Assembly: GCA_023255735.1 (NCBI GenBank)
Contig: JAGDVP010000005.1
Coordinates: 27,761 to 91,760 of the forward strand
From: Halothiobacillus sp.
GTDB lineage: Bacteria > Pseudomonadota > Gammaproteobacteria > Halothiobacillales > Halothiobacillaceae
Length of the DNA: 64,000 nt
Reading direction: 5' to 3'
Each line of letters starts with the position of its first letter. The stretch's first letter is position 1. The notes beneath the pieces were generated by a model that saw only the letters and a list, made by a program, of their open reading frames with translations, was not told the DNA's origin and did no database searches. Shown here piece after piece: positions 36,890 to 47,100 of the stretch. The position numbers and the translations under genes were made by a program.

Positions 36890-37915
36890 ATGCAAAGACC
36901 TATTCGTGTGGGGATTAACGGCTATGGCCGCATGGGGCGCTTGGCGCTGCGGGCGATATTTGATCGCCCTGAATTGAATTTAATCGTGGTGCACATCAAT
37001 GAAATTGCAGGCGATGCGCCGTGCATGGCGCATTTAACTGAATTTGATTCGGTGCATGGGCGCTGGTCGCGCGGGATTACCGCCGAGGCCGAGCACATCA
37101 CCATCGGCGGCCAAACCATTGGTTTTTCGATGCACAAAACCATACAAGAACTTGATTGGCGAGCCATTGGTGTGGATGTGGTGATTGAATCGACCGGTAA
37201 ATGGCGCAGCTTTGCGCAAATTAGCGAACATCTCGCCCAAGGTGCGCCGCGCGTGGTGGTGGCCGCGCCCGTTAAGCATCCAGAGGTGTTAAACGTGGTG
37301 ATGGGCGTGAACGATCATCGCTTTGATGCCGCCATACACCGTATTGTGACCGCAGCCTCCTGCACCACCAATTGCTTGGCACCGGTGGTTAAAGCCCTGC
37401 ATGAGGGCTTAGGCATTGTGCGCGGCACGATGACCACGATGCACGATCTGACCAACACGCAAGTGGTGGTGGATAAAGGCGATAAAGATTGGCGGCGCGC
37501 GCGGGCATCAAGCCTATCGCTTTCGCCCACCACCACGGGTTCTGCCAAGGCGATTGGCGAGATATTCCCCGAACTAAACGGCCTGCTCAATGGCTTGGCG
37601 GTGCGCGTGCCATTGCTTAATGCCTCGCTCACCGATTTTGTGTTCACCTCAAAGCGCGCCACCACGGTTGATGAGGTGAACGGCTTGCTAAAAGCCGCCG
37701 CCGATGCCACGCCCAGCATTTTGGGTTATGAGACCCGCCCGCTGGTATCGATTGATTTTGTGAACGATGCCCGTTCTGCGATTGTTGATGCGCCCTCGAC
37801 CATGGTGATTGATGGCGAGCTCGTCAAAGTGCTGGCCTGGTACGACAACGAATGGGGCTATGCCAACCGCATGGTCGAACTCGCCTCAAAAGTCGGCAGG
37901 GCGCATCTCGCATGA
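36890..37915 (+). CDS. gap: ArsJ-associated glyceraldehyde-3-phosphate dehydrogenase
   Basis: A 341 aa type I GAPDH. The NAD-binding start is [18 protein letters not shown], the catalytic C158 lies in [10 protein letters not shown], and [11 protein letters not shown] is near the end. In ars operons this enzyme uses arsenate in place of phosphate to form 1-arseno-3-phosphoglycerate, which ArsJ exports (known for Pseudomonas aeruginosa). The variant GRMGRLALR and the arsJ neighbour point to this role rather than glycolysis. ATG 36890 has AAGGAG at nine bases; the earlier ATG at 36869 lies within the fusion gene's end. It overlaps arsJ by 4 bp. Confidence 0.93.
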   Translation: MQRPIRVGINGYGRMGRLALRAIFDRPELNLIVVHINEIAGDAPCMAHLTEFDSVHGRWSRGITAEAEHITIGGQTIGFSMHKTIQELDWRAIGVDVVIESTGKWRSFAQISEHLAQGAPRVVVAAPVKHPEVLNVVMGVNDHRFDAAIHRIVTAASCTTNCLAPVVKALHEGLGIVRGTMTTMHDLTNTQVVVDKGDKDWRRARASSLSLSPTTTGSAKAIGEIFPELNGLLNGLAVRVPLLNASLTDFVFTSKRATTVDEVNGLLKAAADATPSILGYETRPLVSIDFVNDARSAIVDAPSTMVIDGELVKVLAWYDNEWGYANRMVELASKVGRAHLA

Positions 37916-39111
37916 CCGCCGCCTTGCGCCATTACCTCATTATCACGGGTAATTATTGGGCATTCACCTTAACCGACGGCGCCATCCGCATGTTGGTAGT
38001 GCTGCATTTTTACCAGATGGGGTATTCGCCGTTTGCGATTGCCATGCTGTTTGTGTTTTATGAGGTGTTTGGCATCGTCACCAACTTTGTGGGCGGCTGG
38101 CTCGGCGCGCGCATTGGCTTGAATCGCACGATGCAGTTAGGCACTGCACTGCAAATTGGGGCACTGTTGATGCTCACCGTGCCCAATCCCATGCTCACTG
38201 TGGTGTATGTGATGGTGGCGCAAGCGCTTTCGGGCATTGCCAAAGACTTGAACAAAATGTCGGCCAAAGCCGGCGTGAAATTGGTGGCGGGCGCCGCCGA
38301 TGACCAGCTCTTCAAATGGGTAGCGTGGATTACCGGCTCCAAAAATGCGCTCAAAGGCGCAGGGTTTTTCTTAGGCGCCGTGCTCTTGGCTTGGTTGGGG
38401 TTTCAGGGTGCAAATTTCACCTTAGCCTTGCTGCTGGTGCTGGGTTTTATGGCCACACTCACCTTGCCGGCCGGCTTAGGCGCGATGAAGGGAAAAGTGA
38501 AATTTAGCGGCTTATTCGCGCAAGAGCCGGCCATCAATTGGCTCGCGGCGGCGCGTTTATTCCTATTTGGCGCGCGTGATGTGTGGTTTGTGGTGGCCTT
38601 ACCCGTGTATTTGGTCTCCATCGGCTGGGATTTTGAATGGGTGGGCGCGTATTTAGCGCTTTGGGTGGTGGGGTATGGCCTCGTGCAGGCCAGTGCGCCA
38701 TCCTTTTTAAAAAATACCCAAGGCGGCGTGGGTGTGCTTACCGCCCTGCGCTGGAGCCTGATTTTAATAGCCGCCCCGCTCTTGATTTGGGTCGGCTTGA
38801 TGGCAAAGCTTAATCCCAGTTGGGTGATTACCTTAGGGCTTGCGGTGTTCGGCGCGGTGTTTGCGATTAACTCGGCGGTGCATTCGTATCTCATTTTAAA
38901 AGTTTCGTCGCTCGATAAAGCCGCGATGAATGTCGGGTTTTACTATGCTGCCAACGCCGGTGGTCGCTTGCTTGGCACAGTGCTCTCCGGCTACGCCTAC
39001 CAAACCATTGGCATGACAGGCTGCTTGCTTATTTCGGCGGGGTTTATCGGGCTGGCAGCGGGGTTCACCTTAAAAATGAGCCAGAGCATCGCCGCACAAT
39101 CGCCGGCATAA
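37912..39111 (+). CDS. arsJ: Organoarsenical efflux MFS permease ArsJ
   Basis: A 399 aa major facilitator protein with about ten to twelve helices. ArsJ-typical parts are [33 protein letters not shown] at the start, [13 protein letters not shown] and the cytoplasmic [16 protein letters not shown]. It exports 1-arseno-3-phosphoglycerate, the unstable product of the GAPDH encoded just upstream, which then breaks down to arsenate outside. The start overlaps the GAPDH stop (ATGA). No Acr3 or ArsB arsenite pump is present in the window to export the product of the fused reductase. Confidence 0.94.
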   Translation: MTAALRHYLIITGNYWAFTLTDGAIRMLVVLHFYQMGYSPFAIAMLFVFYEVFGIVTNFVGGWLGARIGLNRTMQLGTALQIGALLMLTVPNPMLTVVYVMVAQALSGIAKDLNKMSAKAGVKLVAGAADDQLFKWVAWITGSKNALKGAGFFLGAVLLAWLGFQGANFTLALLLVLGFMATLTLPAGLGAMKGKVKFSGLFAQEPAINWLAAARLFLFGARDVWFVVALPVYLVSIGWDFEWVGAYLALWVVGYGLVQASAPSFLKNTQGGVGVLTALRWSLILIAAPLLIWVGLMAKLNPSWVITLGLAVFGAVFAINSAVHSYLILKVSSLDKAAMNVGFYYAANAGGRLLGTVLSGYAYQTIGMTGCLLISAGFIGLAAGFTLKMSQSIAAQSPA

Positions 39112-39139
39112 AAAAACCGCCCCGAGATTGAGGCGGTGT
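39111..39139 (-). terminator. Rho-independent terminator for fccB
   Basis: ACCGCC (39116-39121) and GGCGGT (39132-39137) form a stem with a ten-base loop. On the minus strand the stem is followed by TTTTTT, ending the fccAB transcript. It lies directly after the convergent arsJ stop. Confidence 0.8.
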
Positions 39140-39159
39140 TGGTACGCTAAACGGGTAAA

Positions 39160-40551
39160 TTAGGCCCAGTAGGGTTTGTAGAACGTATCGTGGGTGAAGT
39201 TTTCAATCCATGATTCTTCATATACGCGGCACAACCTGTAGGCTTCATCGCTGGCATTAAAGGGCAGGAGCGGAGGTTGATCGCCCTCGATGATTTTGCC
39301 GTCTTTTTCACGGAAAAATTCAGTCACAAAAATCGAGAAATTTTTAGGGCCAGCCGCCACATAGCAGGTGTTTTGCATTTCGATGGGTTCAATCACACCA
39401 TTGCCCGCGAGCAGCGATTTAATTTGCAGCGCCACCATTTTCGCTTGATTATTGGCCGAATAGCCAGATTTTGGCATGGGGTCTGCAAGGCTTGAATCGC
39501 CAATGACATGCACGAATGGGTGCATTTTGGACTCAAACGTCGTCGGATCGACCGGACACCAGCCGGAGGCATCGGCTAAGCCTAAATCCAAGGCGATTTT
39601 GCCGGCTTTTAAGGGCGGAATTAGGTTGATTAAATCCGCCTGAAATTTGCCCGCTTCCGCTTCAACGGTCATTGTGTCGGCGTCAACTTTTAATACCCGC
39701 CCCCCTTGATTGCCCGGAATCCACTGCAATTTCGCGGGCTTATCATAGGTTTTTAAGGTGGCCAATTGCTCGGGCGTATATTTGATTTGCGTGAACGGCG
39801 TGAAGTCTTTAGGCACATTCATGCCAAAAAACCGATTCCACAGGTGCACCATGTTGTAGTCGCCGGGGAAGTTATTGTTCACATCTAAAATAGTCACGCT
39901 GGGATTTTTATCGCCGCGCTCCAGCATCCATTGGGTAATGAGCCCGGCACGCTCATAGGGGCCGGGCGGGCAGCGAAACGGCGCGGGCGGCGGCACAATA
40001 ATGACCTTGCCATCGATGGGCAGCTTGTTGACCTGATCGCGCAAGAGCTTTAACTGCGGGCCTGCGTTCCAGGCATGGGGAATTTTGGTGTCGGCAAGTT
40101 CTTCGGTCATGCCCGGCACGGCGCTGTAGTCGAAGGTGATGCCGGGCGAGAGCACCACGCGATCATAATTAAGGGTGGTGCCACCTTGGGTGCGCACTTG
40201 GCGTTTGTCAAAATCAATGCCGGTCACGGTATCGAATACAAACTCAACGCCGTAATAGTTCTTGAGATCATCGTAAGAAATATTTAAGGCAGAATCCGCG
40301 ATGTGATTGACAATCACCTCGCTTGAACCATAGCGGCGCTGATAATCCTTTTCATTTTGCACGAGGGTAACCTGGGTGCCCGGATCATACATGCGCAGGT
40401 ATTTAGCAAAAGTCGCCCCGCCTACGCCACCGCCTACCACCACCACATGCGCTGCAGCAGCACTGGCTTTTTTGGCCGCCATAAGCGGTGTGGCCGCAGC
40501 TGCTGCGGCGCTGGAAATTTTCAGGAATTGACGCCGATTCATCGCGCTCAT
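39160..40551 (-). CDS. fccB: Flavocytochrome c sulfide dehydrogenase flavoprotein subunit, lacking the covalent-FAD cysteine
   Basis: A 463 aa periplasmic flavoprotein that oxidises sulfide and passes electrons to the c-type subunit. The Tat signal is NRRQFLKISSAAAAAA, the FAD dinucleotide motif is VVVVGGGVGGATFAKYL, and the redox disulfide cysteines are C194 (FRCPPGPYERAG) and C396 (NTCYVAAGP). The residue expected to bind FAD covalently (Cys in the YYTC-type motif of Allochromatium FccB) is replaced: this protein reads KDYQRRYGSSEVI, with R73 at that position and no cysteine before 194. So FAD is probably bound non-covalently. It overlaps the fccA stop by 4 bp. Confidence 0.9.
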   Translation of the reverse strand: MSAMNRRQFLKISSAAAAAATPLMAAKKASAAAAHVVVVGGGVGGATFAKYLRMYDPGTQVTLVQNEKDYQRRYGSSEVIVNHIADSALNISYDDLKNYYGVEFVFDTVTGIDFDKRQVRTQGGTTLNYDRVVLSPGITFDYSAVPGMTEELADTKIPHAWNAGPQLKLLRDQVNKLPIDGKVIIVPPPAPFRCPPGPYERAGLITQWMLERGDKNPSVTILDVNNNFPGDYNMVHLWNRFFGMNVPKDFTPFTQIKYTPEQLATLKTYDKPAKLQWIPGNQGGRVLKVDADTMTVEAEAGKFQADLINLIPPLKAGKIALDLGLADASGWCPVDPTTFESKMHPFVHVIGDSSLADPMPKSGYSANNQAKMVALQIKSLLAGNGVIEPIEMQNTCYVAAGPKNFSIFVTEFFREKDGKIIEGDQPPLLPFNASDEAYRLCRVYEESWIENFTHDTFYKPYWA

Positions 40552-40916
40552 AATTTACCTCCTTTGGCAATGGGTGGGTTTTCGGGGAATGAGGCGAAAT
40601 AATTCGCCATCAATTCAATCTCTTTGGCCGATAAATTGCGCGATATTGAGCCCATTACCGTGGATTCGCGCGTGCCATCGGCAAATTTTTCCATGGCGCG
40701 AATAAACTGGGCGCGGGGCAAGCCGGCTAACGGCATTAAAGCATCGCCGCGGGTGTAGCCCTCGGTGCCGTGGCAGCCGGCGCAGGTTTGCGCCAGCATA
40801 ATCGCCGCAGTGGGGCGGGCATCTTGCGATTCATTGGGTGCGGCAAATGCATTGGGCAGGCACAGCATGCCTAATGCCGCAACTAAAATCCTAAGGGTTG
40901 CTCGGTTTGTCATCAA
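40548..40916 (-). CDS. fccA: Monoheme c-type cytochrome subunit of sulfide dehydrogenase
   Basis: A 122 aa exported cytochrome c. The signal peptide is LRILVAALGMLCLPNAFA (about 1-26), the heme site CAGCH is at residues 45-49, and M88 (ESTVMGSISRNL) is the likely sixth ligand. Single-heme FccA proteins of this size pair with FccB in many sulfur oxidisers, unlike the diheme form of Allochromatium. GGAGG precedes the ATG at about eight bases. It is the first gene of the fccA-fccB operon and takes electrons from the flavoprotein to the respiratory chain. Confidence 0.88.
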   Translation of the reverse strand: MMTNRATLRILVAALGMLCLPNAFAAPNESQDARPTAAIMLAQTCAGCHGTEGYTRGDALMPLAGLPRAQFIRAMEKFADGTRESTVMGSISRNLSAKEIELMANYFASFPENPPIAKGGKL

Positions 40917-41009
40917 TTATTGCCTCCGCTCAAGGAATTAAAATGGCTATGGGCACGCGATGCGAGGTAAACGCAGTTGCAGATCACCGTCAGCGCGGCT
41001 CAAATAGCA

Positions 41010-41026
41010 AGATATAGAAAATATCT
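41010..41026. promoter_or_regulatory. AT-rich inverted repeat upstream of fccA
   Basis: AGATAT and ATATCT are separated by five bases about 95 bp ahead of the fccA start. It could be an operator or part of the promoter region; no matching factor is known to me. The assignment rests on symmetry and position only. Confidence 0.3.
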
Positions 41027-41135
41027 ATTTAGGTATTATGAATGATGCAAGGTGAATTTGAAAGCTTTGCTATGAATTAGTTTGAGGGCAATCTGCCGCG
41101 CGCTTGCATTGGTTGCTGGAGGCGTGAATCGTCAC

Positions 41136-43178
41136 TTAAACCGCTTTAGGTTTACCCAGCATTGCGCGGATGCTCGCTAAGTGCTCCCGCCCTTGAGCCT
41201 GGGTTACGGCTTTGGGTTGTTCGATGCCTTCGCCTTGCCAAATCAAAAGGTTGGCCGGTATGTCTTCCAGAAACCGGCTGGGCGTGGTGTCTTTCCACTC
41301 ACCATAGCGGCGGCGGCGACGGGTTAGGGTGAAGGTGAGGCTTAGGCGGGCGCGGGTGATGCCGACAAAACACAGGCGGCGCTCTTCATCGAGGCGCTCA
41401 TCATCGATGCAATCGCGGTGGGGCAGAATTTCTTCTTCCATGCCCGCCATAAACACATGGCCAAACTCCAGCCCCTTGGCGGCGTGCAAGGTGAGCAGGG
41501 CGACGGCATTGCTATCTTTTTCGCGGGTTTGTTGATCGAGTATGCCGAGCAAGGTCATGCGCTGGGCTAAGGCGGGTAAGTCCATGATCTCGCCGTTATC
41601 GCTGCTGGCGTCGCTGATTTTGTTGAGCCAGTCGAGCCATTCTTCAACATTTTGCCAGCGCCGATCGGCGGCTTTAGGGGTGGCTTCTTGCTCGCGCAGA
41701 TAGCTTGGGTAATCGATGGCATCGAATACTTGGCGGATGATGTCGATGGCATCGGTATCGCGCATCTCGCGCAGGCCATCGAGCCAGTCGCAAAAGCGGT
41801 TTAAGCGTTCGGTTGCACGGGGTTCAAGTACGGTTTGAATGCCCATGGAGCGCGCGGCAGCATAGAGCGAACTGCGCCGCTCGCGGGCGTAGCCGCCCAA
41901 TTTTTCTATGGTGGTGGGGCCAATTTCTCGGCGCGGGGTATTGATGACGCGCAAAAAAGCGGCATCGTCATCGGGGTTAACGAGGAGTTTTAAGTAGCTC
42001 ATCGCATCTTTGATTTCGGCGCGCTCAAAAAACGATTGTCCGCCCGTGAGACTGTAGGGGATATTGAGCTTGCGCAGCGCTTGTTCGATTAATCGTGCTT
42101 GGTGGTTGCCGCGGTAGAGCACGGCAAAATCGCGGTATTCGGTTTGGGCGCGAAAGTGGCGGTGCAGAATTTCGGTGGCGATGCGCTCGGCTTCTTCCTC
42201 GGCGGTGGCGCATACGATCACGCGATGGGCTTCGCCCGCGCCAATATCGCTCCAAAGTTGTTTGGATTCGGTGGTGGTGTCGTGAGCGATCAGGTGATTG
42301 GCCGCTTGCAGCACGCTGTTGACGGAGCGGTAATTTTGTTCAAGCTTAATGCGCTGCAAGTTGGGGAAATCGAGCGCGAGCCGGTTTAAGTTTTCCGGCC
42401 GCGCCCCGCGCCAGGCGTAGATGGATTGGTGATCGTCGCCCACGGCGGTAAGTGCGCCAAGCTTGCCCACCAGTAAGCGCACCAGTTCATATTGGGTGGT
42501 GTTGGTGTCTTGGTATTCATCCACCAGTAAATATCGCACCCGCGCTTGCCAGCGTTCGCGTACGGCGCTATCCCTTTGTAGGAGCTCAACGGGGCGGCCA
42601 ATTAAATCATCAAAATCGAGCGCATTGCAGGCAGCGAGTTGGCGTTGGTATTGATCAAAGAGTGAGGCCAGCGCCCGCTGTTCGTCATCTTGCGCTTGCT
42701 CGTAACAGGTTTGGGGGGCGATTAGATCATTTTTCCATTGCGAAATTTGCCATTGCGCGGCCTTAGGTTCAATGATGTCTTTGTATTCACTGTGATTAAT
42801 CAATGACTTAAATAAGGATAAGCTATCGTCGGCATCCAGCACGGTAAAGCCTGCGCGCAAACCCAAGGCGGCAAATTCGCGGCGAATAAAATTCAGCCCC
42901 AAGGTGTGAAAAGTTGAGATCGCAAGCCCGCGCCGCTGCTCGGGGGTGAGCCGCTCTGTGGTGCGCGATGCCATTTCTTTGGCGGCTTTATTGGTGAAGG
43001 TAAGCGCAAAAATGCCGCGCGCAGGGATGCCTTTTTTTTCAATGAGATAGACGATTTTTTCGGTAATAACCCGAGTTTTACCCGAGCCCGCGCCCGCTAG
43101 GACGAGTAAAGGACCCTCTAAATATCGCACTGCGGCGGCTTGCTGCGGGTTGAGCCCTGAAAAGGCGGCCTCGTTCAT
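41136..43178 (-). CDS. rep: ATP-dependent DNA helicase Rep
   Basis: A 680 aa superfamily 1A 3'-5' helicase that helps replication forks past protein blocks. Walker A is LAGAGSGKTRVI, motif II is LLVDEYQDTN, motif III is AVGDDHQSIYAWRGA, motif IV is EQNYRS and motif VI is CFVGITRAR. The length and the opening LNPQQAAAVRYLEGPLLVL match Rep rather than UvrD (about 720 aa). The ORF track adds 30 codons that overlap the DMT gene; MNEAAFSGLNPQQ at 43178 is the conserved start. The start overlaps the DMT transporter stop by 4 bp. Confidence 0.94.
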   Translation of the reverse strand: MNEAAFSGLNPQQAAAVRYLEGPLLVLAGAGSGKTRVITEKIVYLIEKKGIPARGIFALTFTNKAAKEMASRTTERLTPEQRRGLAISTFHTLGLNFIRREFAALGLRAGFTVLDADDSLSLFKSLINHSEYKDIIEPKAAQWQISQWKNDLIAPQTCYEQAQDDEQRALASLFDQYQRQLAACNALDFDDLIGRPVELLQRDSAVRERWQARVRYLLVDEYQDTNTTQYELVRLLVGKLGALTAVGDDHQSIYAWRGARPENLNRLALDFPNLQRIKLEQNYRSVNSVLQAANHLIAHDTTTESKQLWSDIGAGEAHRVIVCATAEEEAERIATEILHRHFRAQTEYRDFAVLYRGNHQARLIEQALRKLNIPYSLTGGQSFFERAEIKDAMSYLKLLVNPDDDAAFLRVINTPRREIGPTTIEKLGGYARERRSSLYAAARSMGIQTVLEPRATERLNRFCDWLDGLREMRDTDAIDIIRQVFDAIDYPSYLREQEATPKAADRRWQNVEEWLDWLNKISDASSDNGEIMDLPALAQRMTLLGILDQQTREKDSNAVALLTLHAAKGLEFGHVFMAGMEEEILPHRDCIDDERLDEERRLCFVGITRARLSLTFTLTRRRRRYGEWKDTTPSRFLEDIPANLLIWQGEGIEQPKAVTQAQGREHLASIRAMLGKPKAV

Positions 43179-44101
43179 GGGGTTTGCTCGGTTGGTTTGT
43201 CGGGCGTTTGGCTTGTGGCTTCCAGCAGAGCGGCGGATAATATCAGGCCGCCCCCCAGCCAAACCCACAGCCCCGGCTGCTCATGGCCAATCCCAATGGC
43301 GGTGAGGCTGGCTATGACAAGCTCAAGCGTCATCAGCACGGCAGAGCGTCCTGAAGGCAAACGCTCAACCGCGTATTGGGTGGCCAGCATGGCACCTAAG
43401 AGCAAGGTGGCGCCATAGGCCACGCTTTGAATGAGGCCATTTAAGGTGATGAGCCCGATCGGTTCTGGGAAAAAAACGAGTGCGCCTAAACCGAACGCCA
43501 CGCCGCCGATTTGCATCACCGAGAGTTTTAAGAGCATGGGCTCGGCCTGCAAGTAGCGAAAAACGACATTGGCGCCCGCCAGCGCAAGCCCGGCAATAAG
43601 GGCAGATCCATCGGCAAGGCTAAAGCCTAGGTTGTCATCAAATCGCAGATCAGGGCCTAAAATCAGCGCGGCACCCATTAAGGCAAAAACCACCGCGATT
43701 AGGCGATACGCGGTAAAGGGCTCGCCCAAAAAAATCCGCCCGAACAACACCCCCCAGGCGGGAATTAAGAAAAACAACAACATTGAGCGCACCACATCGC
43801 CATACACCATGGCCATGGTAAAGCCCACACCCGATACGCCACTTAAAGCCGCCAAAGCCAAAAGCCAGCACCAGGCAAGTGGGGTATGGCCGGGGCGGCG
43901 CAGCCGTTTGAGCAAATTCGGCAAAACCCAAGGCAGCACCATTAAAAACTGGGCGCCATAGGCCAGCACGGAAATGAGTAAGGGGCCTACGCCCAGCCCA
44001 TCAATGGCTTTGAGCCAAATCCAGGTTGTGCCCCACATCGTTGAGCCGAACATGAGCACAAGCACGGGGGGCGGTGCCCAGCGGGTGAGGGGGTGGCTCA
44101 T
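43175..44101 (-). CDS. EamA/DMT-family membrane exporter
   Basis: A 308 aa protein with ten predicted helices arranged as two EamA repeats, for example VLVLMFGSTMWGTTWIWLKAI at the start and a second set from GLALAGANVVFRYL. Family members export amino acids, purines or other metabolites. It sits between purL (12 bp upstream) and rep (4 bp overlap). That suggests co-transcription but gives no proof of a purine substrate. The substrate is not predictable from the sequence. Confidence 0.84.
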   Translation of the reverse strand: MSHPLTRWAPPPVLVLMFGSTMWGTTWIWLKAIDGLGVGPLLISVLAYGAQFLMVLPWVLPNLLKRLRRPGHTPLAWCWLLALAALSGVSGVGFTMAMVYGDVVRSMLLFFLIPAWGVLFGRIFLGEPFTAYRLIAVVFALMGAALILGPDLRFDDNLGFSLADGSALIAGLALAGANVVFRYLQAEPMLLKLSVMQIGGVAFGLGALVFFPEPIGLITLNGLIQSVAYGATLLLGAMLATQYAVERLPSGRSAVLMTLELVIASLTAIGIGHEQPGLWVWLGGGLILSAALLEATSQTPDKPTEQTP

Positions 44102-44113
44102 GAGGGCTTGTGC

Positions 44114-47100
44114 TTAACCGACCCAATGCCTGGCATTGCGGAAAAGGCGCAGCCACGGGCCTTCGCTGGCGTTGTGATCGTTAAATTGCCCTTGCGACCA
44201 AGAGTCCGGTTTCCACGAAAACTGGCTGGCACGCCAGACGCGCTCAGGGTGCGGCATGAGGATATTGAAGCGACCATCGGGCGTGCAAAAGCCGGTTTGT
44301 CCCCAAATCGAGCCGTTGGGGTTTTCGGGGTAATGCTCGGTGGCAATGCCTTGGCCGTCCACAAATCGCAGGGTGTTGAAGGCTTCTTCAGAATCCATCG
44401 GGTCGCGGTAGCGCACTTGACCTTCGCCGTGCGCCACAGTGATGGGGAGCACCGAGCCTGCCATGCCGGCAAACAAAATCGAAGGGCTGGGCAGAATTTC
44501 AACTAAGGATAAACGGGCTTCAAACTGCTCGGATACATTGCGCTCAAAACGCGGCCAGTTTTGCGCGCCGGGGATTAAATCATGCAATTGCGCGAGCATT
44601 TGGCAACCGTTGCATACGCCCAGGGCAAAGCTGTCGTTGCGGTTAAAAAATGCGCTAAATGCATCAAATACGCGCGGATTGTAGCGAATGGCATGCGCCC
44701 AGCCGGAACCGGCGCCCAGCACATCGCCAAAAGAGAATCCGCCGCAGGCCACAAGGCCGTGCATATCGGATAAATCAATGCGGCCTTGGATTAAATCACT
44801 CATGTGCACATCAACCGCCGTAAAGCCGGCCGTATCGAAGGCGGCAGCCATTTCCACCTCGCCATTGACGCCTTGCTCGCGCAAAATCGCAACCTTCGGC
44901 CGCACGCCCGTTTGAATTAAGGGGGCTGTGATGTTGTCCCGCACATCAAAGGTGATTTTGCTGGCAGATAAACCGGCATCTTGCGTATCCTGGATGCGTT
45001 CATATTCTTCGGCAGCGCAGGCGGGATGATCGCGCAGGCTCGCCATTAAGAAACTTGTTTTCGACCACACCTGATGCAGCGCACTGCGCGCCGCCGATAA
45101 GAGGGGTTTGCCTTGCCAGCTTAGGCTGATGGTGTCGCCCACGGTGGGGGCGCCCAAATCGTGCAGCGCGGCACGCAAGCCTGCTAGGGCGAATTGGTCG
45201 CGCACAAAGGCAAGATCGGCGGCGCGCACCTGAATAACCGCGCCCACTTCTTCGCTAAATAGGCCGGCGAGCACATCGCCGCCTAGGCTTGCGCAATCCA
45301 CCTCGAACCCACAGCGCCCGGCAAAGGCCATTTCAAGCAAGGTGGTGATAAGCCCGCCATCGCTGCGGTCGTGGTAGGCCACTATATGCCCAAGGCTACT
45401 TAAGAGCTGAATCGTGTTAAACAGGGCTTTGAGTGGCGCGGCGGCAATATCGGGCGGGGTTTGGCCGATGTGGCCATACACTTGCGCTAAGGCCGAGCCG
45501 CCCAAGCGATTTTTGCCAAAGCCTAAATCAATCAGCAGTAGGCGGGAATCGGGCAGGGGTTGCAGTTGCGGGGTGAGCACGCGGTTGATGTCGCTGACGG
45601 GGGCAAAGCCTGTGACAATCAGCGAGACGGGGGAAACCACTTCACGCGCAATGCCCTGCTCGCTCCAGCGGGTTTTCATCGAGAGGGAATCTTTGCCGAC
45701 GGGGATGGCCATATCCAGTGCCGGGCAAAATTCCATGCCGACGGTTTTCACGGTGGCATACAGCGCGGCGTCCTCGCCTTCATGCCCGCAGGCGGCCATC
45801 CAGTTGGCGGATAATTTAATGTCGCTGGTTGAGGCGATGGGCGCGCAAGCTAAGTTGGTAAGCACTTCAGCAATCGCCATGCGCGCAGAGGCGGGCGCAT
45901 CCAGCACGGCGATGGGCGCGCGCTCGCCGAGCGCCATGGCCTCGCCGGTATCATGGTAAAAATCGGTGGCGGTAACGGCGCAATCGGCTACCGGCACTTG
46001 CCAGGGGCCGACCATTTGATCGCGCACCGTTAAGCCGCCTACACTGCGATCCCCAATGGTAATCAGAAAACTTTTATCGGCCACGGTCGGCAGGCTGAGC
46101 ACTCGGTTTAAGGCCTCGTCTAAGCGAAGCGTGTCGGTGGCAAACGCGGCGTACTGCGTGCTTAGGGTGTGCGCCGTGCGCTGCATTTTGGGCGGGTGGC
46201 CAAACAGCGTGTGCATGGGTAAATCAATCGGCAGGTTTTTAAATTTCGGGTCAGCAACTGATAAATGCTCTGCGGCGGTGGCCGTGCCAATCACCGAAAA
46301 CGGCGCGCGTTCGCGCTCGCAGAGTTGAGTAAAGAGCGGCAGGCTTTCGGGGCGAATCGCCAAAACGTAGCGTTCTTGCGATTCATTGCACCAAATGGCA
46401 AGCGGCGACATGCCGGGCTCATCATTGGGAATGGCGCGCAAATTAAACACGCCGCCCAAACCCGCATCGTGCACAAGTTCTGGAAAGGCGTTCGATAAAC
46501 CGCCTGCGCCCACATCATGAATTGACACCAGCGGGTTTTGCTCGCCTAAGGCGATGCAGCGGTCGATCACTTCTTGCGCGCGGCGCTGCATTTCGGGGTT
46601 GGCGCGCTGCACTGAGGCAAAATCGAGCGCGGCGCTCACACTGCCACTGGTCTGGGATGACGCAGCGCCGCCGCCTAAACCAATTTGCATAGCAGGCCCG
46701 CCCAATACGATGAGCAAATCACCGGCGGCAATCGCGTTTTTTTCAACTAAGTGCTCGCGCATGGCGCCTAAGCCGCCGGCCAGCATGATGGGCTTGTGAT
46801 AGCCGCGCACGGCGCTGGCGCTGCCATCGCTGCGGGTGGGCTGCAGCTCAAAGCTTCTAAAATAGCCGGTGAGGGCGGGGCGGCCAAATTCATTATTGAA
46901 GGCGGCGGCGCCAATTGGTCCTTCGAGCATAATATCGAGCGCGGTCACCATGCGATCGGGTTTGCCGGTTGGGGTGAGCGCTTCCCACGGTTGCGCATGG
47001 CCGGGGATGCGCAAATTCGATACTGAGAATCCAGTTAAGCCGGCTTTAGGCTTGCCGCCGCGGCCGGTGGCGCCTTCATCGCGAATCTCGCCGCCGGAAC

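Noticed and set aside
45414-45959. 181 aa ORF on the + strand inside purL
   Set aside because: Shadow of purL on the other strand; low-complexity translation with no domain.
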